Assembly: GCA_002712335.1 (NCBI GenBank)
Contig: PATI01000007.1
Coordinates: forward strand, 1-10,413
Length of the DNA stretch: 10,413 nucleotides
Direction of reading: 5' to 3'
DNA from: Rhodospirillaceae bacterium
GTDB taxonomy: Bacteria; Pseudomonadota; Alphaproteobacteria; MPNO01; UBA2964
Positions 1 through 5,285 of the stretch are shown here, one piece after another. How positions within the stretch are numbered: the first letter of the stretch is position 1; every line of letters begins with the position of its first letter. Below the pieces are notes generated by a model that was not told the origin of the DNA, did not search any database, and worked only from the letters and a program-made list of their open reading frames with translations. A program made the translations under genes and the position numbers.

Positions 1-43
1 TGCGCAGGATACAGTCTTCCAGATTAATCTCAGAAATTTTCAT
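1..43 (-). CDS. Start of a leftward gene, cut by window edge (unidentified)
   Basis: Reading leftward, an ATG at 43-41 opens a frame that stays open to the window edge and encodes MKISEINLEDCILR. Fourteen codons are too few to assign a family. A gene here is plausible because it is divergent from the catabolic genes that begin at 268, a position often held by a regulator of the neighbouring cluster, but that role is inference only. No strong Shine-Dalgarno precedes the ATG (upstream bases on its strand read GTAGCACCCC). The frame could also be chance. Confidence 0.35.
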   Translation of the reverse strand, partial: MKISEINLEDCILR

Positions 44-65
44 GGGGTGCTACTTTAATCAGGTA

Positions 66-96
66 TTTATAGAATTTTTGGTCCAAGCTTTACCAA
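66..96 (-). promoter_or_regulatory. Possible leftward promoter for the edge gene
   Basis: On the minus strand a TATAAA box (plus positions 71-66) lies 19 bases downstream of TTGGTA (96-91). This would start transcription near position 59, about 16 bases ahead of the leftward ATG at 43. The 19-base spacer is longer than ideal. The region also holds the inverted repeat TTGGT (78-82) / ACCAA (92-96), with a perfect small palindrome TTGGTCCAA at 78-86, which could be an operator half-site. AT-rich spacers produce such matches by chance, so this is a weak call. Confidence 0.22.
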
Positions 97-121
97 TTAA
101 AACCCAGTGCTGTTTTAAAAC

Positions 122-253
122 ATGGCGGCAAAATCGATAGTTAAATTGATTCCTGCAGCCATTATTTTACTCCCCTCACTTTATGACATATCTTACCTGT
201 ATATCGCAAAACGTATCATTGCGGGTGCGATCTCGACAAGCGGTATGGTATAA
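122..253 (+). CDS. Possible 43-residue hydrophobic small protein
   Basis: An ATG at 122 opens a frame of 43 codons ending in TAA at 251-253. The product is basic at the N-terminus (MAAKSIVKL), then strongly hydrophobic (IPAAIILLPSLYDISYLYIA), then has KR and a second apolar stretch (IIAGAI), so it would be a single-span membrane peptide. There is no convincing Shine-Dalgarno upstream of 122, and the stop codon lies inside the -10 box of the next gene's promoter. It could be a chance frame in the intergenic region or a gene remnant. I give it low weight. Confidence 0.18.
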   Translation: MAAKSIVKLIPAAIILLPSLYDISYLYIAKRIIAGAISTSGMV

Positions 254-254
254 T
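246..254 (+). promoter_or_regulatory. Extended -10 promoter for the rightward cluster
   Basis: TGgTATAAT occupies 246-254: a perfect -10 hexamer (249-254) with the TG dinucleotide of an extended -10 element. At 17-base spacing the -35 position (226-231, TGCGAT) is poor, which is typical of extended -10 promoters. A transcript would begin near 261, only about 7 bases before the ATG at 268, so the first gene would be nearly leaderless. TCGACA at 233-238 resembles a -35 box but sits only 10 bases from the -10. Confidence 0.5.
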
Positions 255-267
255 TTTAATTAGATAA

Positions 268-1149
268 ATGACTTTAGCATGCCAACCTCCCGACGCCGAG
301 TGGCGTCCCCTGAAAGTTCCGCCCCCAGCGGGTAGTACGGACTGTCATGTCCATATTATGGGTCCATTCGATAAATTTAGACTTTCCAAGCAGCGTGGTT
401 ATACACCAGAGGAATGTCCGATAGAGACCTTTCAGGGGTTGATGAAAACAATTGGAATTGACCGAGCAGTTGTAGTGCAAGGTAGCGCCCATGGTAATGA
501 TAATCGAGTGACCGTCGATGCCGTTAGAAAACTTGGAAAGAGTGGTAGAGGAGTTGTTCTTGTATCTCCGGATATTCCCGATAATGAACTTATTCAATTC
601 AAAGAAGACGGTATTAGTGGCCTGCGCCTCTCATCCACGTCAAAGGCAGGCTATGGTATGGAAAATCTGCCTTTGATGGCTGAACGCGCTCGTGAGTTGG
701 ATTGGATGGTCCTTCTGCATTTTAGTAACATTTTTGAAATTATCGACTTAACTGCGAGCCTTGAAGCAATTCCGGGTGATTTTATTATAGATCATCAGGG
801 CCGTCCAAAGGCGGCGGAGACTGCATCCTCGAGGGGATTTCAGACACTCTTAAAACTAGTCAAAAATACTGAAAATTGTTGGGTTAAACTCAGTAGTTGG
901 TATCGACAGTCTAATTCTGGTCCTCCCTATGAAGACATGAGGCCTTTCATAGAGGCACTAATGGAAACGAGGCCGGATAGATTGATTTGGGGAAGTAATT
1001 GGCCGCACCCTAATTTTAGCGGTCCGATGCCAAATGATTCAGACCTTCTTCAGCAAATTATTGATTGGGCAGGATCAGCTGATTTGATACAAAAAATTTT
1101 AGTAGATAATCCAGCTCGATTATATAGATTTCAGGAAAACTTTCCGTGA
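268..1149 (+). CDS. Amidohydrolase, 2-pyrone-4,6-dicarboxylate lactonase-like
   Basis: This is a 293-residue cytoplasmic TIM-barrel hydrolase of the amidohydrolase 2 family, the group that contains LigI, which opens the lactone 2-pyrone-4,6-dicarboxylate in lignin-derived aromatic breakdown. Visible hallmarks are the N-terminal strand-1 motif DCHVH (residues 25-29, His27 and His29), IDHQGRP (174-180, His176), the strand lysine in WVKLSS (205-210), the strand-8 motif WGSNWPHP (241-248) and the C-terminal NPARLY. The usual Asp of the strand-8 G-[ST]-D-W-P-H motif is Asn244 here. The ATG start gives a leader of about 20 residues before DCHVH, normal for the family, but no Shine-Dalgarno precedes it; a promoter sits immediately upstream. 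Its TGA overlaps the GTG start of the transporter gene, so the two are probably co-transcribed. The true substrate is unknown; a lactone or similar carboxylated intermediate is likely. Confidence 0.85.
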   Translation: MTLACQPPDAEWRPLKVPPPAGSTDCHVHIMGPFDKFRLSKQRGYTPEECPIETFQGLMKTIGIDRAVVVQGSAHGNDNRVTVDAVRKLGKSGRGVVLVSPDIPDNELIQFKEDGISGLRLSSTSKAGYGMENLPLMAERARELDWMVLLHFSNIFEIIDLTASLEAIPGDFIIDHQGRPKAAETASSRGFQTLLKLVKNTENCWVKLSSWYRQSNSGPPYEDMRPFIEALMETRPDRLIWGSNWPHPNFSGPMPNDSDLLQQIIDWAGSADLIQKILVDNPARLYRFQENFP

Positions 1150-1715
1150 ATAGGGATAAAAAAAACGTACTGGTTCTTGCCACTTGTCAGGTTCTTTTTG
1201 GAACTGGCCGTTCTCTCCTTATAGCCACGGCACCACTAATTTCTTATAGTATCGCGGCTCATAAAGGACTTGCCACTTTACCAACTTCATTGGTGATTGT
1301 TGGAACGGCTGTCATGACAATTCCAGCATCCCTTCTTATGCGACGTGTCGGACGCCAAATTGGTTTCATTATGGGTTCTATGATAGGGGTAACGAGTGGT
1401 TTGCTCTGCGCATTTTCTGTATTTCATTCAAATTTCTGGTTGTTTGCTTTTGGGACGTTTTTATTTGGCTTGTTTGCGGGTTTTGCGCAGCTCTATCGTT
1501 TCGCTGCAGCAGATGTTGCAAGTGAAGATTTTAAAAGTAAGGCTATTTCCCTAGTATTAGCCGGAGGAGTGGTGTCTGGTTTTCTAGGACCAGAATCAGC
1601 TAAATTTGGCCAAAGTTTAATTACCTCTATACCTTTTGTAGGCGCTTATCTTATTCTCACTGGTGTCACGGTGTTTGCAATATTTGTACTTTTTTTCTGG
1701 ATATTCCAATGTTGA
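1146..1715 (+). CDS. MFS transporter, N-terminal half (frameshifted)
   Basis: This frame of 189 codons encodes the first six membrane spans of a Major Facilitator Superfamily carrier (roughly residues 8-30, 43-63, 72-92, 96-117, 131-150 and 162-186). The loop between spans 2 and 3 carries the motif-A remnant LLMRRVGRQ (63-71). The start is GTG at 1146, overlapping the TGA of the amidohydrolase by 4 bases, with AGGA at 1133-1136 as ribosome site, so translation is probably coupled. The frame ends at TGA 1713-1715, directly after a run of seven T (1690-1696). Adding one T, or slipping back one base there, joins it to the frame below and gives a normal 395-residue, 12-span MFS protein. Its likely job is uptake of the substrate of the neighbouring catabolic enzymes. 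It may be a true mutation, a sequencing error in the homopolymer, or translational or transcriptional slippage. Confidence 0.75.
   Translation: MNRDKKNVLVLATCQVLFGTGRSLLIATAPLISYSIAAHKGLATLPTSLVIVGTAVMTIPASLLMRRVGRQIGFIMGSMIGVTSGLLCAFSVFHSNFWLFAFGTFLFGLFAGFAQLYRFAAADVASEDFKSKAISLVLAGGVVSGFLGPESAKFGQSLITSIPFVGAYLILTGVTVFAIFVLFFWIFQC
1691..1697 (+). other. Slippery heptamer / frameshift point in the MFS gene
   Basis: In the upstream reading frame the codons are CTT TTT TTC TGG, so 1691-1697 reads T TTT TTC, a canonical X XXY YYZ slippery heptamer. A -1 slip there continues as CTG GAT ATT CCA ATG, giving FLDIPM and entering the downstream half exactly. A seven-residue hairpin-like TGGA-tat-TCCA (1698-1708) follows directly, and a longer imperfect stem (arms 1727-1731 and 1750-1754) lies about 30 bases on. 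The same product would arise if the DNA really held eight T, so a sequencing or assembly miscount is the leading alternative. Confidence 0.5.
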
Positions 1716-2332
1716 CGCCAGAAGAACGAGCGGGTCCACGGCGGCCAATGCTCGAGATTATGCGACAGCCAGTTTTCATTGTCGCTGCGACAGCTGCGAT
1801 GATATCTCAAGGTGTGATGAATTTTTTAATGACGGCGACGCCAATTGCTATGTGTAACGCGCAACATCAATTTGCGGATACGGCCCTTGTTATAGAATGG
1901 CATATATTTGGAATGTTTGCGCCCGGTTTTTTTACAGGTCATCTCATAAGCAAATTTGGAGAGGTTAAAATTATTATCATTGGGCTTGGGTTGCAATTCG
2001 TTTGCGTGAGTGTTGCCTTGTTAGGGGCTGAGGTGGTTCATTTTTGGTTATCAATGTTATTATTAGGAGTCGGTTGGAATTTTGCCTTTACTGCGGCTAC
2101 TTCTCTCATGACGTCTGCCTATACCGTTTCTGAAAGAGCTAAAACCCAGGGAGCAATGAATTTTCTTATTTACGGCTTCGTCTCTATTCTTTCCTTGGCG
2201 TCTGGAGCTTTAGTTCATTTTTTTGGATGGGACATCGTCAATTTGGGGGCGTTGCCTTTCTTAGTGATTGCTGTTTGCGGTACCCTTTGGTATGCGGCTA
2301 GTCAGAATCGTCCTCCAGCCGCCTCGACGTAG
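1709..2332 (+). CDS. MFS transporter, C-terminal half (frameshifted)
   Basis: This frame encodes spans 7-12 of the same MFS carrier (about residues 21-45, 58-80, 86-106, 110-135, 147-169 and 176-196 of a 207-residue product counted from the ATG at 1709). It begins with the hydrophilic central loop TPEERAGPRRPMLEIMRQP, which in intact relatives links the two six-helix bundles. The frame is open upstream of the ATG to the T-run (LDIP precedes it), which is the strongest sign that the ancestral protein was continuous. The ATG sits four bases before the stop of the upstream half (ATGTTGA), so termination-coupled restart could still make it as a separate polypeptide, but no Shine-Dalgarno is visible. 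The sequence shows no other damage, so any break is recent or artefactual. Confidence 0.75.
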   Translation: MLTPEERAGPRRPMLEIMRQPVFIVAATAAMISQGVMNFLMTATPIAMCNAQHQFADTALVIEWHIFGMFAPGFFTGHLISKFGEVKIIIIGLGLQFVCVSVALLGAEVVHFWLSMLLLGVGWNFAFTAATSLMTSAYTVSERAKTQGAMNFLIYGFVSILSLASGALVHFFGWDIVNLGALPFLVIAVCGTLWYAASQNRPPAAST

Positions 2333-2337
2333 CGTCG
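2325..2337 (+). other. Small hairpin around the MFS stop codon
   Basis: CGACG (2325-2329) and CGTCG (2333-2337) pair perfectly around a three-base loop that is the TAG stop codon itself. The stem is only 5 bp and is not followed by a T-run, so it is not an intrinsic terminator. It could slightly protect the 3' end of the upstream message or be coincidental. Confidence 0.3.
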
Positions 2338-2377
2338 CTTACAGGATAAAAACGTTTCTGAAACTTATTCTCATTTT

Positions 2378-2382
2378 GGAGG
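2378..2382 (+). promoter_or_regulatory. Strong Shine-Dalgarno for the alpha/beta hydrolase
   Basis: GGAGG followed by TGTT and ATG at 2387 is the best ribosome site in the window. It fixes the start of the hydrolase gene and suggests this enzyme is made at a higher level than the genes before it. Confidence 0.7.
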
Positions 2383-2386
2383 TGTT

Positions 2387-3496
2387 ATGATTGACTTTCT
2401 TTTTCCGACAGAAGGCATGGGTTCACAAACGCTGAGGACAGTTGCGGAAGCCGCTTATGGTGGTGGAGATGTATTTGAGATTTCGCGTGTCTGTCGTGGG
2501 ATTGAAGTTGGCGATAAGGATGGCTTCGAGCGCGCATGGATTAAAAAGGCGGAAGAAACAGAGGAACGCGCGAAAAAAGCAGAAGCGGCGGGTCATTCTC
2601 GGACGGCGATGAATTATTATTATGCGGCTAATCAGTACTGGCGTATGTCTGACGTGTTGCTGACCATTGAACGGAATAATGATAAACGTCAACGATTTTT
2701 GAAGTCACAGGAGTGCTTTCAGGCAGGCGCTAAATTTAATGATCCTAAAATTGAAGTCATTAAGGTCCCATGCGGTGATGAGGTTTATGAAGGTTATTTT
2801 TGTCACCCCCGCAATCCCAAGACAAAAAAATGGCCAGCTGTGTTATTTTTAGGTGGTGCTGATGCGTTCGCGGAAGAAATTTACTTCGGTGGCAGTGAGC
2901 TATGCGAACGAGGTTATGCTATGTTATTGGTAGACACTCCGGGTCGTGGATCGTCCATGTATGTAAAAAATATTCCGACTCGTCCAGACTATGAGGTCCC
3001 TGGTAAAGCTTGTTTGGACTATCTCTTTTCTCGCCCTGAAGTTGATCCGGAACGTGTAGCTCTTATGGGCATATCGATGGCTGGGTATTATGCACCAAGA
3101 GTTGCTGCTTTTGAAGATCGTATTAAAGCGTTAATAGCTTGGTGTGGTTGTTACTCCATCCTTGATGACCTTTACTTGCATTACGAGCATCTGCAGCCGA
3201 CATGTCAAAGATTGCTCGGTGGCGTGACGGATGAAGAGGCTAAAGAGTTACTAAAAGATTTCACCATGGAGGGTATTGCACAAAATATTAAAGTGCCAAC
3301 AATTATGACGCATGGATCTATGGATAAATTGATGGATGTTGAAGGGGCAAGAAAGCTTTTTAACGAAATTGGTGCTGAAGATAAAACGCTCCACATATTT
3401 GATGATCCAAAAGTTGGTGGCACAGTTCATTGTGCACATGACTGTTGGGCTCATCAAATGCCGATGTTAATGGACTGGCTTGAGGACCACGTCTAA
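2387..3496 (+). CDS. Alpha/beta hydrolase, dihydroxypseudooxynicotine hydrolase-like
   Basis: This 369-residue cytoplasmic enzyme has an alpha-helical N-terminal cap (about 1-125, rich in Glu/Lys/Ala helices around 48-90) and a C-terminal alpha/beta-hydrolase fold. The nucleophile elbow is GISMAG (228-233, Ser230), the acid is probably Asp313 in HGSMDKLMD, and the histidine is His348 or His351 in VHCAHD. Size and layout match the family that includes 2,6-dihydroxypseudooxynicotine hydrolase, a C-C bond hydrolase of nicotine breakdown, and related FrsA-like/DUF1100 proteins. The start is set by GGAGG at 2378-2382. It lies 54 bases after the MFS gene and 37 before the class II aldolase, on the same strand, suggesting one catabolic operon. 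The likely reaction is hydrolysis of an ester or a ketonic C-C bond in a ring-derived intermediate; a plain esterase role cannot be excluded. Confidence 0.8.
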   Translation: MIDFLFPTEGMGSQTLRTVAEAAYGGGDVFEISRVCRGIEVGDKDGFERAWIKKAEETEERAKKAEAAGHSRTAMNYYYAANQYWRMSDVLLTIERNNDKRQRFLKSQECFQAGAKFNDPKIEVIKVPCGDEVYEGYFCHPRNPKTKKWPAVLFLGGADAFAEEIYFGGSELCERGYAMLLVDTPGRGSSMYVKNIPTRPDYEVPGKACLDYLFSRPEVDPERVALMGISMAGYYAPRVAAFEDRIKALIAWCGCYSILDDLYLHYEHLQPTCQRLLGGVTDEEAKELLKDFTMEGIAQNIKVPTIMTHGSMDKLMDVEGARKLFNEIGAEDKTLHIFDDPKVGGTVHCAHDCWAHQMPMLMDWLEDHV

Positions 3497-3533
3497 AACC
3501 TGATAGCCGTTAATCTGAATAGGAAATCAGTTA

Positions 3534-4253
3534 ATGCATGGTTTGGTTGAGTTAAGTCGAGATATTGTTATCGCTAATAGAATTCTCGCAAACCAAGGGG
3601 TGGTAGATGGTTTCGGCCACGTCAGCGCTCGTCACCCGGACAATCCCGAGAGGTTTCTTCTTTCGCGATCACGTAGTCCTGAATTGGTTTCTATAGATGA
3701 TATCAGAGAGTTCAACCTAGAGGGGGAAATGATAGATCCGGATGGATCCTCACCGTACTTGGAAAGGTTTATACATGCTGCAGTCTATGAACTGCATCCC
3801 GAAATTAACGGGTGTGTACATAGTCATGCAGAGGATTTATTGCCCTTTGGCATTACCAATATACCGCTTAAACCTGTTTTCCATAATGCTTCACGTATTG
3901 GCAAAACAGTTCCGGTTTGGGATATAAGCGATAAATTTGGTGGGACTGATATGTTAGTAGTAAATATGGATCACGGGCGAGATTTAGCGAGAGCGTTAGG
4001 TGATAGCCGTCTTGTTCTTATGCGCGGACACGGATTGACTGTCGCGACAGAATCTCTCCACACCGCAGTTACTACGGCAATTTATGCGGTTATCAATGCC
4101 CGGGTGCAAACAAAAGCTATGCAAATGGGGGAAGTAAAATTTTTATCAGAAGGAGAGGTTGATGCTGCTATTGCGAAGGCAAAAGCCTCTACTATCGGGC
4201 ATAAGAGAATTTGGGAATATTTTAGCCGTCGGGCTGGATGTGAGGAATTGTAA
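3534..4253 (+). CDS. Class II aldolase/adducin-family enzyme (aldolase or decarboxylase)
   Basis: This 239-residue zinc-dependent enzyme belongs to the class II aldolase/adducin fold. Visible residues are the family N-terminal region NRILANQGVVDGFGHVSARHP (split at about 16-35), the presumed catalytic Glu77 in LERFIH, the metal ligands His96 and His98 in VHSHAED, and His166 in MRGHG. The classic members are fuculose-1-phosphate and ribulose-phosphate aldolases/epimerases. However, the LSRSRSPELV segment (43-52) and neighbours that are not sugar enzymes point to the branch that decarboxylates hydroxylated aromatic or pyridine acids, such as 3,4-dihydroxyphthalate or 3-hydroxy-2-methylpyridine-4,5-dicarboxylate decarboxylase. 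That assignment is inference. The ATG has AGGA at 3521-3524, nine bases away. A retro-aldol cleavage of a ring-opened product is the main alternative. Confidence 0.8.
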   Translation: MHGLVELSRDIVIANRILANQGVVDGFGHVSARHPDNPERFLLSRSRSPELVSIDDIREFNLEGEMIDPDGSSPYLERFIHAAVYELHPEINGCVHSHAEDLLPFGITNIPLKPVFHNASRIGKTVPVWDISDKFGGTDMLVVNMDHGRDLARALGDSRLVLMRGHGLTVATESLHTAVTTAIYAVINARVQTKAMQMGEVKFLSEGEVDAAIAKAKASTIGHKRIWEYFSRRAGCEEL

Positions 4254-4300
4254 AAGTAACTAATAATGGGTGCTAGATAAGGCACAAAATTAAAGAGAAG

Positions 4301-4317
4301 GCATACAGCATACAGCA
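4301..4317 (+). repeat. 7-bp tandem duplication before the exported-hydrolase start
   Basis: GCATACA is repeated twice in a row and followed by GCA, directly before the ATG at 4318. The nearest ribosome-site-like bases, GAGAAGG at 4295-4301, end 16 bases before the ATG. With a single repeat unit the gap would be 9 bases, close to optimal. The duplication may therefore weaken translation of the gene. Confidence 0.5.
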
Positions 4318-5199
4318 ATGCGTTTATTACTTCGGTTTTCGAGTGTTCTGTTTTTATTTTTATTGTGCTTACCGAGTTGGTCAAAAAATTTTGAGGTCAA
4401 GGGAGTCATAACGGTAAGTGATGGGCGTGGGGAAAATGCTTCCCCAATGGACGTTTATTTTTATAGACCTAGGTCGTTTCAGACCAATGGTCGAGTTTTG
4501 ATTGTAATCCATGGACAAAGCAGGAATGCAGATCGCTATAGGGACTATTTTATAGACTCAGCGGAGCGATATGGTGTTCTCGTCTTGGCGCCCGAGTTTT
4601 CGCGAGAAATATATAGGGGTTCTAGGCAATTTAACCTTGGTAATATGAAAAATCGAGCTGGCCAATTTTTACCTACTGGCTCCAGAAGCTATCTCGTCAT
4701 TGATAGGGTTTTTCAACAAGCAAAGTCACAACTCGGTTTTATGCAAAAAGCTTACTCGCTGTTTGGGCATTCTGCTGGATCCCAATTTGTTCATCGTATG
4801 ATTCTTTTCTGTCCATCAGAAATGTTAGTGGCAGCGGTGGCAGCTAATGCGGGCTGGTATACTGTACCCGATACTAAAGTCAAATTTCCTTATGGTATGG
4901 GTAATACAATTGAGGCGGATAAACTTCTCTCGCAGTCTTTTAAACAAAAACTGATTATTATGTTGGGTCAGGATGATGATGACGAAAATCATAGAAGTTT
5001 AAGAACTACCCAAAAGGCAATGGCTCAAGGTCCACATAGATTGGCCAGAGGGCGTTATTTTTATCGTACAGCAAAAGAAATGGCCCAAAGGTTGGGAGCA
5101 CCATTTTTTTGGGAAATTTCTGTGGTTCCGGGCGTAGGACATAGTGGACGGCGCATGGCTGATCCGGCTGCAGATTTATTATTTGGTGGTTCGGATTAA
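4318..5199 (+). CDS. Exported alpha/beta hydrolase (PHB depolymerase/esterase-like)
   Basis: This 293-residue serine hydrolase has a Sec signal peptide: MRLLLR, a hydrophobic core (about 8-19) and a probable signal peptidase I site after SWS (residue 22); there is no lipobox cysteine. The mature part has the oxyanion-region motif VIHGQSRNADRY (63-74), the nucleophile elbow GHSAGS (150-155, Ser152), an Asp cluster at 219-222 as candidate acid and His275 in GVGHSG. This resembles polyhydroxybutyrate-depolymerase/feruloyl-esterase-like hydrolases, but the substrate cannot be read from sequence. It would act in the periplasm or outside the cell, unlike its cytoplasmic neighbours, and might release the compound that the MFS protein imports (inference). 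It lies 64 bases after the aldolase gene, with weak ribosome-site spacing caused by a 7-bp tandem duplication. Confidence 0.75.
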   Translation: MRLLLRFSSVLFLFLLCLPSWSKNFEVKGVITVSDGRGENASPMDVYFYRPRSFQTNGRVLIVIHGQSRNADRYRDYFIDSAERYGVLVLAPEFSREIYRGSRQFNLGNMKNRAGQFLPTGSRSYLVIDRVFQQAKSQLGFMQKAYSLFGHSAGSQFVHRMILFCPSEMLVAAVAANAGWYTVPDTKVKFPYGMGNTIEADKLLSQSFKQKLIIMLGQDDDDENHRSLRTTQKAMAQGPHRLARGRYFYRTAKEMAQRLGAPFFWEISVVPGVGHSGRRMADPAADLLFGGSD

Positions 5200-5285
5200 T
5201 ATAAGCCTACCAGTTGTTCGCTGGATGTCGTGGCGATATGGTAACACTCGTTTTTTATTCAGAATCTGTGGAGAAACCCAGAGAT

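Noticed and set aside
274..597. 107-codon frame on the minus strand inside the amidohydrolase gene
   Set aside because: It lies wholly opposite a well-supported enzyme gene and its product has no recognisable motif; it is a shadow frame.
1158..1165. Run of eight A near the start of the MFS gene, as a possible phase-variation tract
   Set aside because: An A8 run also occurs inside the dehydrogenase gene (about 5723-5730), so such runs are ordinary in this AT-rich DNA. The frame through it is intact.
1698..1754. Downstream stem (1727-1731 with 1750-1754) as a stimulator of programmed frameshifting
   Set aside because: It begins about 30 bases after the slippery site, much farther than the usual 5-9 bases, so it does not by itself support programmed slippage.
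1663..1857. 64-codon third-frame reading across the MFS frameshift
   Set aside because: It reads neither half of the transporter and its Asp/Arg/Cys-rich sequence is not protein-like; only the -1 frame restores the carrier.
4082..4384. 100-codon minus-strand frame spanning the aldolase end and the exported-hydrolase start
   Set aside because: It overlaps two supported genes on the other strand and crosses their boundary. The apolar product is largely the reverse of the signal-peptide region.
5206..5258. CCAGT/GCTGG hairpin followed downstream by a T-run (about 5251-5256) as a terminator after the exported hydrolase
   Set aside because: The stem is only about 5 bp including a G-T pair, and the T-run is some 25 bases away rather than directly after it.
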